From NCBI GenBank assembly GCA_002478565.1, contig DLPC01000001.1, forward strand, positions 206 through 7,313: 7,108 nucleotides of DNA. Direction: 5' to 3'. The position numbers and the translations under genes were made by a program. The notes beneath the pieces were generated by a model. It was given only the letters and a program-made list of their open reading frames with translations. It did not search any database and was not told the origin of the DNA. Positions 1 through 6,296 of the stretch are shown piece by piece. Within the stretch, counting starts at the first letter, position 1. Each line of letters begins with the position of its first letter. Source of the DNA: Flavobacteriales bacterium UBA7468. GTDB lineage: Bacteria > Bacteroidota > Bacteroidia > Flavobacteriales_D > Crocinitomicaceae.

Positions 1-504
1 GTAGTAAGCATGTTCCCAAACATCTAGCGCCAAAATTGGCGTGCCCTCGCAACCTTCGCCCATGAGTGGGTTGTCTTGGTTAGGAGTAGAGCAAATTTCT
101 AGTTTACCGTTAGTTACACACAACCAAGCCCAACCAGAACCAAAACGTGTGGTTGCCGCTTTTGCGAATTCGTCTTGAAAACTTTCGAAAGAACCAAAAG
201 CACTTTCAATAGCAGCAGCAAGCTCACCGGTTGGATTTCCTCCGGCATTTGGCGCCATGATTTCCCAAAACAAATTGTGATTCCAAAAACCACCGCCATT
301 GTTACGAACGGCAGGTTTGTCTTTACAAACTTTGAGAATTTCCTCGATAGAAAGATTTTCAAGTTCAGTACCAGCGATGGCATTATTTAGATTAGTTGTG
401 TAAGCCTGATGGTGTTTACTGTGGTGGATTTCCATTGTGCGCGCATCAATGTGCGGTTCCAAAGCGTTGTAAGCGTAAGGAAGTGCAGGTAATTCAAAAG
501 CCAT
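1..504 (-). CDS. sodA: Superoxide dismutase, Fe/Mn family, Mn-type (3' end outside window)
   Basis: Detoxifies superoxide to hydrogen peroxide and oxygen, probably in the cytoplasm since no signal peptide is seen. The ATG at 504 opens a frame that stays open for 168 codons to the window edge; about 30-40 C-terminal residues of a family protein of about 200 are missing. The N-terminus (MAFELPALPYAYNALEPHID) matches the family closely. All four metal ligands are visible: H27 in EIHHSKHH, H76 in WNHNLFW, and D161 and H165 in DVWEHAYY. Gly72, four residues before the second His ligand, and Gln143 in STPNQDNPLMG are the second-sphere pattern of Mn enzymes; Fe enzymes carry the Gln at the first position and Ala at the second. 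Mn use is therefore likely, though cambialistic use cannot be excluded. The gene is divergent from ygiQ. Family call very sure, metal less so. Confidence 0.96.
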   Translation of the reverse strand, partial: MAFELPALPYAYNALEPHIDARTMEIHHSKHHQAYTTNLNNAIAGTELENLSIEEILKVCKDKPAVRNNGGGFWNHNLFWEIMAPNAGGNPTGELAAAIESAFGSFESFQDEFAKAATTRFGSGWAWLCVTNGKLEICSTPNQDNPLMGEGCEGTPILALDVWEHAYY

Positions 505-543
505 TTTGTATATTTTTTAGGATTATTAAAAATTCTTGAGACA

Positions 544-551
544 CAAAATTA
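544..551 (-). promoter_or_regulatory. Candidate -7 element for the superoxide dismutase gene
   Basis: Read on the minus strand this is TAATTTTG, a full match to the Bacteroidota housekeeping -7 consensus TAnnTTTG. Transcription would start near 537-540 and leave a leader of about 35 bases before the ATG at 504. No convincing TTTG -33 element is present about 20 bases upstream, so the call rests on one motif in A/T-rich DNA. Confidence 0.35.
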
Positions 552-582
552 CAACAAAATTCAGGACGCATTGTTCTTGGTG

Positions 583-590
583 TATCTTTG
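583..590 (+). promoter_or_regulatory. Candidate -7 element for ygiQ, abutting its start codon
   Basis: TATCTTTG matches the Bacteroidota -7 consensus TAnnTTTG exactly. It ends 4 bases before the ATG at 595, so the expected transcription start falls on or beside the start codon and the message would be leaderless or nearly so. The -33 position (about 559-562, ATTC) is a poor match to TTTG. The element also argues against a TTG start at 571, because that start would lie upstream of the transcription start. Confidence 0.5.
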
Positions 591-594
591 TAGC

Positions 595-2481
595 ATGAAC
601 CCTGAACGCCCATTATCTGATTGGTTGCCCTTGTCTTTAAAAGATGCCGAAAAACGCGGCTGGGAATCCTTCGACGTCATCCTTATTTCTGGCGATGCTT
701 ACGTAGATCACCCAAGTTTTGGAACCGCAGTAATTGGCCGCATCATCGAGAGCGAAGGTTTTCGGATAGGCATTGTAGCCCAACCAAACTGGAAGGATGA
801 CTTACGTGATTTTAAAAAGCTTGGCAAGCCCAAGTACTTTTTTGGGGTGACGGCCGGATGCATGGATTCAATGGTCAATCATTACACAGCCAACAAAAGA
901 CTGCGCTCAACAGATGCCTATACACCTGGTGGGCAGGCAGGTTTTAGACCAGATTATGCAAGTATTGTTTACAGCAATATTCTCAAAGAAATTTACCCGG
1001 ACGTACCGGTTTTGCTCGGTGGAATTGAAGCTTCGTTGCGCAGGGTTACCCACTACGATTACTGGAAAGACCAATTGATGCCTTCCATTCTGGTCGATTC
1101 CAAAGCTGATTTATTGGTTTACGGTATGGGTGAACAACCACTCAGAACCCTGTTACGCCTTTTAAAAAGAGGTGTTCCTTTTGCCCAAGCTAAAACAATC
1201 AATCAAGTCGCTTTTTTACAAGATGCGACAGAGGAGTTACCCAAAAATAAAAATTGGGAAACTGTAGAATTAGCCAGCCATGATCAATGCTTAGCAGATA
1301 AGTTGGCCTATGCTGCCAATTTTAAAATAGTAGAAGTAGAGTCCAATAAATGGGCGGCGAATCGCATTATACAGCAAGTTGGTCAACAAACGTTAGTGAT
1401 CAATCCGCCATTTAAAACCATGACTGAAAAAGAAATGGATGGCTCTTTTGACTTACCATACACAAGGCTACCTCACCCACGCTACAAAAAACGAGGAGCC
1501 ATTCCGGCCTATGATATGATCAAATTTTCGGTCAATACGCACCGCGGATGTTTTGGTGGTTGTAGTTTTTGCACCATTTCGGCACATCAAGGTAAATTTA
1601 TTGCTTCACGTAGTGAGGCCTCAATCCTTAAAGAAGTCGAAGAACTTACCAAGCATCCTGAATTCAAAGGATATCTTTCTGACATTGGGGGGCCTTCAGC
1701 AAATATGTACCGCATGAAAGGTAAAGACGAAGCCATTTGTGCCAAATGTGTTTCGCCAAGTTGTATTCATCCTGTCATCTGTCATAACCTTGACACCTCG
1801 CACAAGCAGATGACTGAATTGTATAGAAAAATAGATCAGTTCCCTGGTGTCAAAAAGGCATTTGTGGGCTCCGGTATTCGCTATGACCTTTTAGTGGACG
1901 ACTTCAACAAGAACAACGAAGACGGAAACCACGACGAATACATCGAGCAAGTGATCACCAGACACGTTTCTGGCCGTTTGAAAGTAGCGCCAGAACACAC
2001 CTCTGATGCGACACTTAAAGTGATGCGCAAGCCATCCTTTCAGTACTTCCATAAATTCAAAGAAAAATACGACCGACTATCAGCCAAGCATGGACTGAAA
2101 CAACAGCTTATTCCTTATTTTATCTCATCTCACCCTGGTTGTGAAGAAATGGATATGGCTAATTTGGCGGCTGAAACCAAAGACATGGGCTTTCAGCTCG
2201 AACAAGTACAAGACTTCACCCCAACACCAATGACAGTTGCAGAAGTTATATACTACACAGGCGTACATCCCTACACCCTTAAGCCTGTTAGAACGGTCAA
2301 AACTCGTGAGGAAAAACTCAATCAGAATCGCTATTTTTTCTGGTACAAAAAAGAAAATAAAGACTGGATCAGACAACGCTTACAAAAAGCCAAACGCCCT
2401 GACCTACTCGAAAAACTTCTGGATCCACAATCCGAGGCTCAGGTACCAAAATGGCTCGCAGAGAAAAGAAAGAAACGTTAA
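595..2481 (+). CDS. ygiQ: YgiQ family radical SAM protein
   Basis: A 628-residue radical-SAM protein of the YgiQ/UPF0313 family; its substrate and reaction are unknown. The N-terminus has the family signature GDAYVDHPSFG (residues 33-43), followed by a B12-binding-like N-terminal region with GGIEASLRR (141-149). The iron-sulfur motif CxxxCxxC is C319, C323 and C326, in HRGCFGGCSFC. A second cysteine set, C382, C385, C390 and C396, followed by a conserved HNLDTSH stretch, is also usual in the family. KVAPEHT (from 463) lies in the later part of the barrel. The C-terminal tail is basic and shorter than in the E. coli protein (about 739 residues). The ATG at 595 was chosen because it gives the family start xRPLSDWLP; an in-frame TTG at 571 would add eight unrelated residues and lies upstream of the likely promoter. 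It stands alone, divergent from the superoxide dismutase gene. Confidence 0.95.
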   Translation: MNPERPLSDWLPLSLKDAEKRGWESFDVILISGDAYVDHPSFGTAVIGRIIESEGFRIGIVAQPNWKDDLRDFKKLGKPKYFFGVTAGCMDSMVNHYTANKRLRSTDAYTPGGQAGFRPDYASIVYSNILKEIYPDVPVLLGGIEASLRRVTHYDYWKDQLMPSILVDSKADLLVYGMGEQPLRTLLRLLKRGVPFAQAKTINQVAFLQDATEELPKNKNWETVELASHDQCLADKLAYAANFKIVEVESNKWAANRIIQQVGQQTLVINPPFKTMTEKEMDGSFDLPYTRLPHPRYKKRGAIPAYDMIKFSVNTHRGCFGGCSFCTISAHQGKFIASRSEASILKEVEELTKHPEFKGYLSDIGGPSANMYRMKGKDEAICAKCVSPSCIHPVICHNLDTSHKQMTELYRKIDQFPGVKKAFVGSGIRYDLLVDDFNKNNEDGNHDEYIEQVITRHVSGRLKVAPEHTSDATLKVMRKPSFQYFHKFKEKYDRLSAKHGLKQQLIPYFISSHPGCEEMDMANLAAETKDMGFQLEQVQDFTPTPMTVAEVIYYTGVHPYTLKPVRTVKTREEKLNQNRYFFWYKKENKDWIRQRLQKAKRPDLLEKLLDPQSEAQVPKWLAEKRKKR

Positions 2482-2557
2482 TTCGTCAATCTAAACAGAA
2501 GAACCCAACTTTTTTCTGATTTTCACGTATCAACGTTGTAGTTATACAAATTAAGAC

Positions 2558-3469
2558 ATGAAAATTTACTTACCCTTCTTTTTATTCCTACTTCCTGTAC
2601 TAGGATTTGCACAAGAACCAACTGAATCCGCTGAAGCTACTACCGAGTACGAAAACACCGAATACGCTGAACCCATCAGTTCATTCTCTTCTACCCGTGT
2701 AGTTAATGGTCATTCAGTCGAGACCTTGACAAAAGGCACCTATGAGTTCAGGATCGAACACCGTTTTGGCGACATCGCAGGGGTCAATGGAGGTGTTCAA
2801 AATATGTTTGGTTTTGACAACCTTTCTGATATGCGCATTGCGCTTGAATATGGAATCACGGATCAGCTCATGGTTGGTTTTGGCCGTTCTAAAGGCACTG
2901 GTGCGCCATTTCGCTCTTTAGTCGATGGTTTTGTGAAATATAAAGTCGTCAACCAAGAGGCAAATAAATCACCCATCACTATTACGGCAGTTGCTGGTTC
3001 GAGTTTCACCTACATGACCGCCTCTCCTGATTTAGGCGCAGTAAGTCACTTTCCAAAACCAGTGCATCGCCTCAATTACTTTGCACAAGTAAACTTTGCG
3101 CATCATTTTGGTGACCGCGGTGCCATACAACTCATGCCAACATTAGTACACCGCAATTATGTCGCAAATACTGATGTCAACGATCTTTTTGCATTAGGTG
3201 TTGCTGGCCGCCTCAGACTTACTTCTCGTTTTGCAATTGTCGGTGAATACTATTATTGCTTTAATGGCGATGTTTTCCGTCAAAGTGGTTTTACGAATAG
3301 TGGCGCTTTGGCATTAGAATGGTTCACTTTTGGACACAATTTCACCATCAACCTTACCAATTCTGGTGGTATTGGCGAAACCCAGTTCATTCCATACACT
3401 ACAGAACAATGGCAAAAGGGCCAATTTCGACTTGGTTTTACTGTTGGCAGGAAATTTGTTATTGAATAA
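2558..3469 (+). CDS. DUF5777-like outer-membrane beta-barrel protein
   Basis: A 303-residue exported protein. Residues 1-18 are a clear signal peptide ending GFA, with cleavage likely before Q19. An acidic Glu/Thr-rich linker (19-40) follows. The rest alternates short amphipathic strands rich in aromatic and glycine residues (for example YEFRIEHRFGD, DMRIALEYGI, QLMVGFGRS), as expected of an outer-membrane barrel. The closing strand ends in GFTVGRKFVIE. The segment from STRVVNGHSVETL to the FGD motif resembles the Bacteroidota DUF5777 family, recognised by eye and not by search. No cysteine or haem motif is seen apart from one Cys in YYYCF. It is the first gene of a probable operon with YceI and two CxxCH proteins. 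It could serve as an envelope porin or scaffold for them, but that is inference. No Shine-Dalgarno sequence and no clear -7 element were found upstream. Confidence 0.8.
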   Translation: MKIYLPFFLFLLPVLGFAQEPTESAEATTEYENTEYAEPISSFSSTRVVNGHSVETLTKGTYEFRIEHRFGDIAGVNGGVQNMFGFDNLSDMRIALEYGITDQLMVGFGRSKGTGAPFRSLVDGFVKYKVVNQEANKSPITITAVAGSSFTYMTASPDLGAVSHFPKPVHRLNYFAQVNFAHHFGDRGAIQLMPTLVHRNYVANTDVNDLFALGVAGRLRLTSRFAIVGEYYYCFNGDVFRQSGFTNSGALALEWFTFGHNFTINLTNSGGIGETQFIPYTTEQWQKGQFRLGFTVGRKFVIE

Positions 3470-3489
3470 GCGCTTAATCAAAGAAAAAC

Positions 3490-4029
3490 ATGAAAACTAG
3501 AAATTATCTCCTTATCCTTTTGGCCATTATTGGTCTGAGTGCTTTCACACTTGCAGCACTAGAACACTACGAAGTCACGCAAGATTTTTCGTTAGAGTTT
3601 AAAAGTAAAGACCCATCGGGCTCTTTCAAAAAAATGGAAGGTCAAATAGAATTTGATGAAAAAGACCTCTCTAAATGTAGTTTTGATTTAAAAATTGACG
3701 TGCGTTCCATTTCGACCGGTAATGGCATGATGACTAAAAAATCACAGACCCCAGAATGGTTTGATGCGGTGAAGTATCCTTACGCCAAATTTAAATCCAT
3801 CAGAGTTGAGAAAAAAGACGGCAATACTTACAACATTGTAGGTAATCTAACAATCAAAGGCATTACAAAACCTTACACTGTACCCGCTACCTATATTAAA
3901 AGTGGTAATAAAATTACTTTAAAAGGATCCTTTATGGTGAATCGTATAGAATTTAAAATTGGCCATAAGAGCGATGCCGTTCCAGATCAAATGAAAGTAA
4001 ATTTCGAAATCCCTGCTCAGAGTAAATAA
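3490..4029 (+). CDS. YceI family periplasmic lipid/isoprenoid-binding protein
   Basis: A 179-residue protein with an N-terminal signal peptide (hydrophobic 6-23, cleavage near LAA/LE) and one YceI domain. The YceI fold is a lipocalin-like barrel that binds polyisoprenoids, including quinone-like molecules, in the periplasm. Recognisable family blocks are WFDAVKYPYAKFKS (90-103), GNLTIKGITKPYTVP (118-132) and MVNRIEFKIG (149-158). The usual histidines of the N-terminal family motif (HS.v.F.vxH) are not seen; this copy reads EHYEVTQDFSLEFKSKDPSG, so it is divergent at that end. The start lies 20 bases after the upstream stop, behind an A-rich stretch, and the next gene begins 5 bases downstream. 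Operon membership is therefore likely. Adjacent haem proteins fit a role in carrying a quinone or other isoprenoid for envelope redox chemistry, but the ligand is not shown. Confidence 0.92.
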   Translation: MKTRNYLLILLAIIGLSAFTLAALEHYEVTQDFSLEFKSKDPSGSFKKMEGQIEFDEKDLSKCSFDLKIDVRSISTGNGMMTKKSQTPEWFDAVKYPYAKFKSIRVEKKDGNTYNIVGNLTIKGITKPYTVPATYIKSGNKITLKGSFMVNRIEFKIGHKSDAVPDQMKVNFEIPAQSK

Positions 4030-4034
4030 CGCCC

Positions 4035-4385
4035 ATGAAAAGAAAAATCATTTTTAGCTGCCTGTTTTTTGTTGGACTTTTATTCATTTCTTGTTCAAAG
4101 GACAAAGTGGGGCCAACTCCTGTAGATTGTACCACAACAGTATCATTTTCTAACGACATCATGCCGATCATGCAGGCTAATTGCATCAGTTGCCATGATC
4201 AAGGAAATGCATCTGGGGGCTTCGATTTTAGTTCTTACAATGCTGTATCTGCTAATGCTGCAGCTGCACTTGGATCCATGAAAAATAGCGGTTATCAATT
4301 AATGCCTTTAGGAGGCCCAGCCTTACCCGATTCCACCATTCAAAAATTAGAATGCTGGATCACTCAAGGGAAGCTAGATAATTAA
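4035..4385 (+). CDS. Small lipoprotein c-type cytochrome
   Basis: A 116-residue protein with a lipoprotein signal peptide: the basic MKRK start and hydrophobic core end at FIS, with C20 as the likely lipidated cysteine. The mature part has one haem c motif, CISCH (50-54), in which H54 is the proximal ligand. M90 in QLMPLGGPALPDS is the probable distal ligand. The pattern GGFDFSSYNAV between them and the ending ECWITQGKLDN are typical of small Bacteroidota monohaem cytochromes. The extra cysteines C32 and C107 might form a disulfide. After the lipid cysteine the sequence is SKDK, which loosely resembles acidic/lysine surface-export signals of Bacteroidota lipoproteins, so either periplasmic or surface location is possible. 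It begins 5 bases after the YceI stop, which points to cotranscription. The partner protein is unknown. Confidence 0.88.
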   Translation: MKRKIIFSCLFFVGLLFISCSKDKVGPTPVDCTTTVSFSNDIMPIMQANCISCHDQGNASGGFDFSSYNAVSANAAAALGSMKNSGYQLMPLGGPALPDSTIQKLECWITQGKLDN

Positions 4386-4419
4386 AATTTACAAATCAAT
4401 GCTTTAATACATAGTCAAA

Positions 4420-5298
4420 ATGAAGAAACTAATCTTTCCTTTAGCAATACTAACGATTACCACAGGACTCTTTTCTTTTCGCTCAGCACGCCTTGAAGGT
4501 TTCCAAATTGCACCACTAGACGCGAATGGTCCTGGTGGTGGAAAAACAGGCGCACCCGGCGAGCAAAATTGCACGAGTTGTCATAGTGGATCTGCTCAAA
4601 ATGGAACTACAGAAAATCAATTATTAATTAACAACGATATTGGATTTGGAATTACACAATATACGCCAGGCGCTACCTATAGTGTAAACTTATCTATGGC
4701 TTCAAATCCTGCTAAAAAAGGATTTCAAGTTACTGCACTAAATGCAGCGAATGCAATGGCTGGTAATTTTACTGCAGGTGCAAATACGCAGATTAAAACA
4801 AGTACAATCTCTGGCGGACAACGTAAATACGCAACGCATAAAAGCTCATCGAATACTTCTGCAACTCAAACCTGGAACTGGACTTGGGTTGCACCAACAA
4901 CTGACGAGGGCAACGTAACATTTTATGTCGCAACGAACAAAGCAAATAATAATGGCAACGACAACGGCGACATCATTTATTTATCTCAACACATCTTTAC
5001 GGCCGAAAACGGGGCTCAGGTAGAAGAATTAACAACTGAAAGTACATTCTCTGCAGGATACTCAAGTGCTGCGGATGGCATTTTATTAGAATTCTCCTCG
5101 TTATCGATTGAACCAACCAGTGTAAATGTGGTAGACCTCAATGGAAAATCAGTTTATTCTAAAAATTTAGGACTTTCCGATGTTGGCTTGAACAAAGAGT
5201 GGCTTTTCATGCCTAAGCAAGTAAAAGATGGCTTTTATGTTGTTCATTTTTTCATTGGCAACAAACCATACTCGGCTACAGTTAGTATTCAGCACTAA
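4420..5298 (+). CDS. CxxCH reeler-like (choice-of-anchor V) protein with probable T9SS C-terminal sorting domain
   Basis: A 292-residue secreted protein. Residues 1-20 form a signal peptide. A glycine-rich stretch with TGAPGEQNCTSCH follows; CTSCH at 51-55 is a haem-c-type motif. Residues about 65-195 form a beta-sandwich like reelin-type domains, with GFQVTALNA (101-109), YATHKSSS (137-144, possible ligand H140), the Trp-rich WNWTWVAP (152-159) and VTFYVATNKANNNGNDNGD (166-184). This order matches the family called choice-of-anchor V in Bacteroidota. The C-terminal 85 residues (DLNGKSVYSKNL, KDGFYVVHFFIGNKPYSATVSI) look like a type IX secretion sorting domain, though the last strand lacks the usual lysines. 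It starts 34 bases after the cytochrome stop and is the last gene of the operon. The expected site is the cell surface or outside. Whether haem is attached is not known. Confidence 0.82.
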   Translation: MKKLIFPLAILTITTGLFSFRSARLEGFQIAPLDANGPGGGKTGAPGEQNCTSCHSGSAQNGTTENQLLINNDIGFGITQYTPGATYSVNLSMASNPAKKGFQVTALNAANAMAGNFTAGANTQIKTSTISGGQRKYATHKSSSNTSATQTWNWTWVAPTTDEGNVTFYVATNKANNNGNDNGDIIYLSQHIFTAENGAQVEELTTESTFSAGYSSAADGILLEFSSLSIEPTSVNVVDLNGKSVYSKNLGLSDVGLNKEWLFMPKQVKDGFYVVHFFIGNKPYSATVSIQH

Positions 5299-5318
5299 GC
5301 TTTGAATTATTCGAAGCT
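5298..5318. terminator. Weak bidirectional hairpin spanning two convergent stop codons
   Basis: AGCTTTGAA, a 3-base loop TTA, then TTCGAAGCT make a 9-pair stem with one T/G position. The left arm begins on the last base of the plus-strand stop codon, and the loop is the stop codon of the minus-strand TPR gene. Neither direction has a T run after the stem, so strong intrinsic termination is unlikely. It may help protect or end convergent transcripts. Confidence 0.35.
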
Positions 5319-6296
5319 AACGGCCGCGGCTCTTTCGGTATAAAACCCACTACGAGCTTTGATTTCCTTTTTGAGGCTGCTAAAAGCAGCCTCATTTTTT
5401 TGCTGCTTGTAGACCAATAGTAAATACCATTGCGCCTCCTCTTCAAAATTACCAAATTCATTAACCATTAAATTTTCAAGACGATTTTCAGCTTGGGAGA
5501 ATTCTTTGAGATTGTATAGACTCAGGGCACTATAAAAAAGTGCGTTTGCATCATTTGGATAATTCGATAAAATTTGATCCAACCCGAGTAAACTGAGTTT
5601 GTAATTCCCATTGGAAAATTCTTCAATGGCCTCACCTAAGATATTGTTATAAGGAATTTGTACGGCTTCATTTGCCGCTGCCGCGTCTGTAATTTGTCGC
5701 GTTTGAAAATTTGACTTTCTGTAATAGCTGTAATCGATGACCTTGAAATTCCGGATGAGCAACTCACGGGCTAACCTACGTTCTAATTTCTGGCCTTTTG
5801 TTTGGATCTGAATTCCGTTGACTGGGAGTTGATCCATAGGCGCTATGGATCTTTCCTCTGAAGAATTTTCATTTCGTTTTTGCTGAAAATCCTCTATGAC
5901 AATAGCTGCGGTGATGCGTTCTTGCTTGGCAATGGACTGAAGTTTTACAACATCCTTTTTATTAAAAATTTTAATTGCTTGTTGTGGCGCTTTTTTGAAG
6001 GAAGAAGTTGCTTTTTTTTGAGTAATGAAAACCTTTTGCTCTTTTCCAGTACTATATAGAATCATACCAAGCATGAATAGCAAAACTGTCGATAGAAGAT
6101 ATATGCGGGTCTTTCTTTTTTTGTTGTATTTCAGACTGACTTGCTCAAAACGACTCCAAGCACCTGGCTCATTTTGATAACCCTCAATCGCATCCATAAC
6201 CAGGTCATCGTCCTGATGCTGTCTTTCAAAAGCATGCTTTTGCTGCTGCTCTTTACTGAAGAGGTAAATTTTGAATGCGTTCTTAGTTGTTTTCAT
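5307..6296 (-). CDS. Single-pass membrane TPR protein, candidate anti-sigma factor
   Basis: A 329-residue protein. The N-terminal cytoplasmic part (1-63) contains YLFSKEQQQKHAFERQ then DDDLVMDAIEGYQNE. This resembles the short pattern that opens many Bacteroidota anti-sigma-like and TonB-like membrane proteins (a Y-L-x-R-H-x-E region, then a D-A-x-E-G motif). No zinc-binding His/Cys set is present. One transmembrane segment (65-82) is flanked by a basic KKRKTR, which favours a cytoplasmic N-terminus. The periplasmic part has a Lys/Gln-rich linker and about two and a half TPR-like helical pairs (218-251, 252-285, 287-311). Its ATG lies inside the sigma gene, with a 14-base overlap, so translation is probably coupled. 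The pairing suggests it restrains or senses for that sigma factor, which is inference. Its last codons overlap a terminator used by the opposite strand. Confidence 0.75.
   Translation of the reverse strand: MKTTKNAFKIYLFSKEQQQKHAFERQHQDDDLVMDAIEGYQNEPGAWSRFEQVSLKYNKKRKTRIYLLSTVLLFMLGMILYSTGKEQKVFITQKKATSSFKKAPQQAIKIFNKKDVVKLQSIAKQERITAAIVIEDFQQKRNENSSEERSIAPMDQLPVNGIQIQTKGQKLERRLARELLIRNFKVIDYSYYRKSNFQTRQITDAAAANEAVQIPYNNILGEAIEEFSNGNYKLSLLGLDQILSNYPNDANALFYSALSLYNLKEFSQAENRLENLMVNEFGNFEEEAQWYLLLVYKQQKNEAAFSSLKKEIKARSGFYTERAAAVSFE
5372..5401 (+). terminator. Strong intrinsic terminator of the plus-strand operon
   Basis: TGAGGCTGCT, loop AAA, AGCAGCCTCA form a perfect 10-pair G/C-rich stem followed directly by seven Ts (5395-5401). 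It reads as a terminator only on the plus strand; read on the minus strand the stem is followed by A residues. It lies 74 bases after the stop of the choice-of-anchor V gene and sits inside the coding sequence of the convergent TPR gene, where it encodes about NEAAFSSLK. Confidence 0.85.

Noticed and set aside
175..390. Plus-strand open frame of 71 codons opposite the superoxide dismutase gene
   Set aside because: It is antisense to a gene whose metal ligands are all intact and shows no recognisable protein features.
571..594. In-frame upstream TTG as the ygiQ start
   Set aside because: It adds eight residues without family similarity and overlaps the TATCTTTG promoter element; the ATG at 595 gives the normal YgiQ N-terminus.
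2125..2376. Minus-strand open frame of 83 codons opposite ygiQ
   Set aside because: It lies wholly antisense to a well-conserved gene, with low-complexity aromatic composition and no promoter or recognisable domain.
2496..2518. Possible terminator hairpin after ygiQ
   Set aside because: The 8-pair stem is A/T-rich with a G/T pair and a 7-base loop, and no clean T run follows, so it is too weak to call.
2530..2557. Promoter for the DUF5777 operon
   Set aside because: The sequence before the ATG has TATACAAA but no TAnnTTTG element or spaced TTTG, so no promoter could be placed, although one must exist here or inside ygiQ.
3953..4186. Minus-strand open frame across the YceI/cytochrome junction
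   Set aside because: It overlaps two well-supported plus-strand genes, and its sequence has no recognisable domain.
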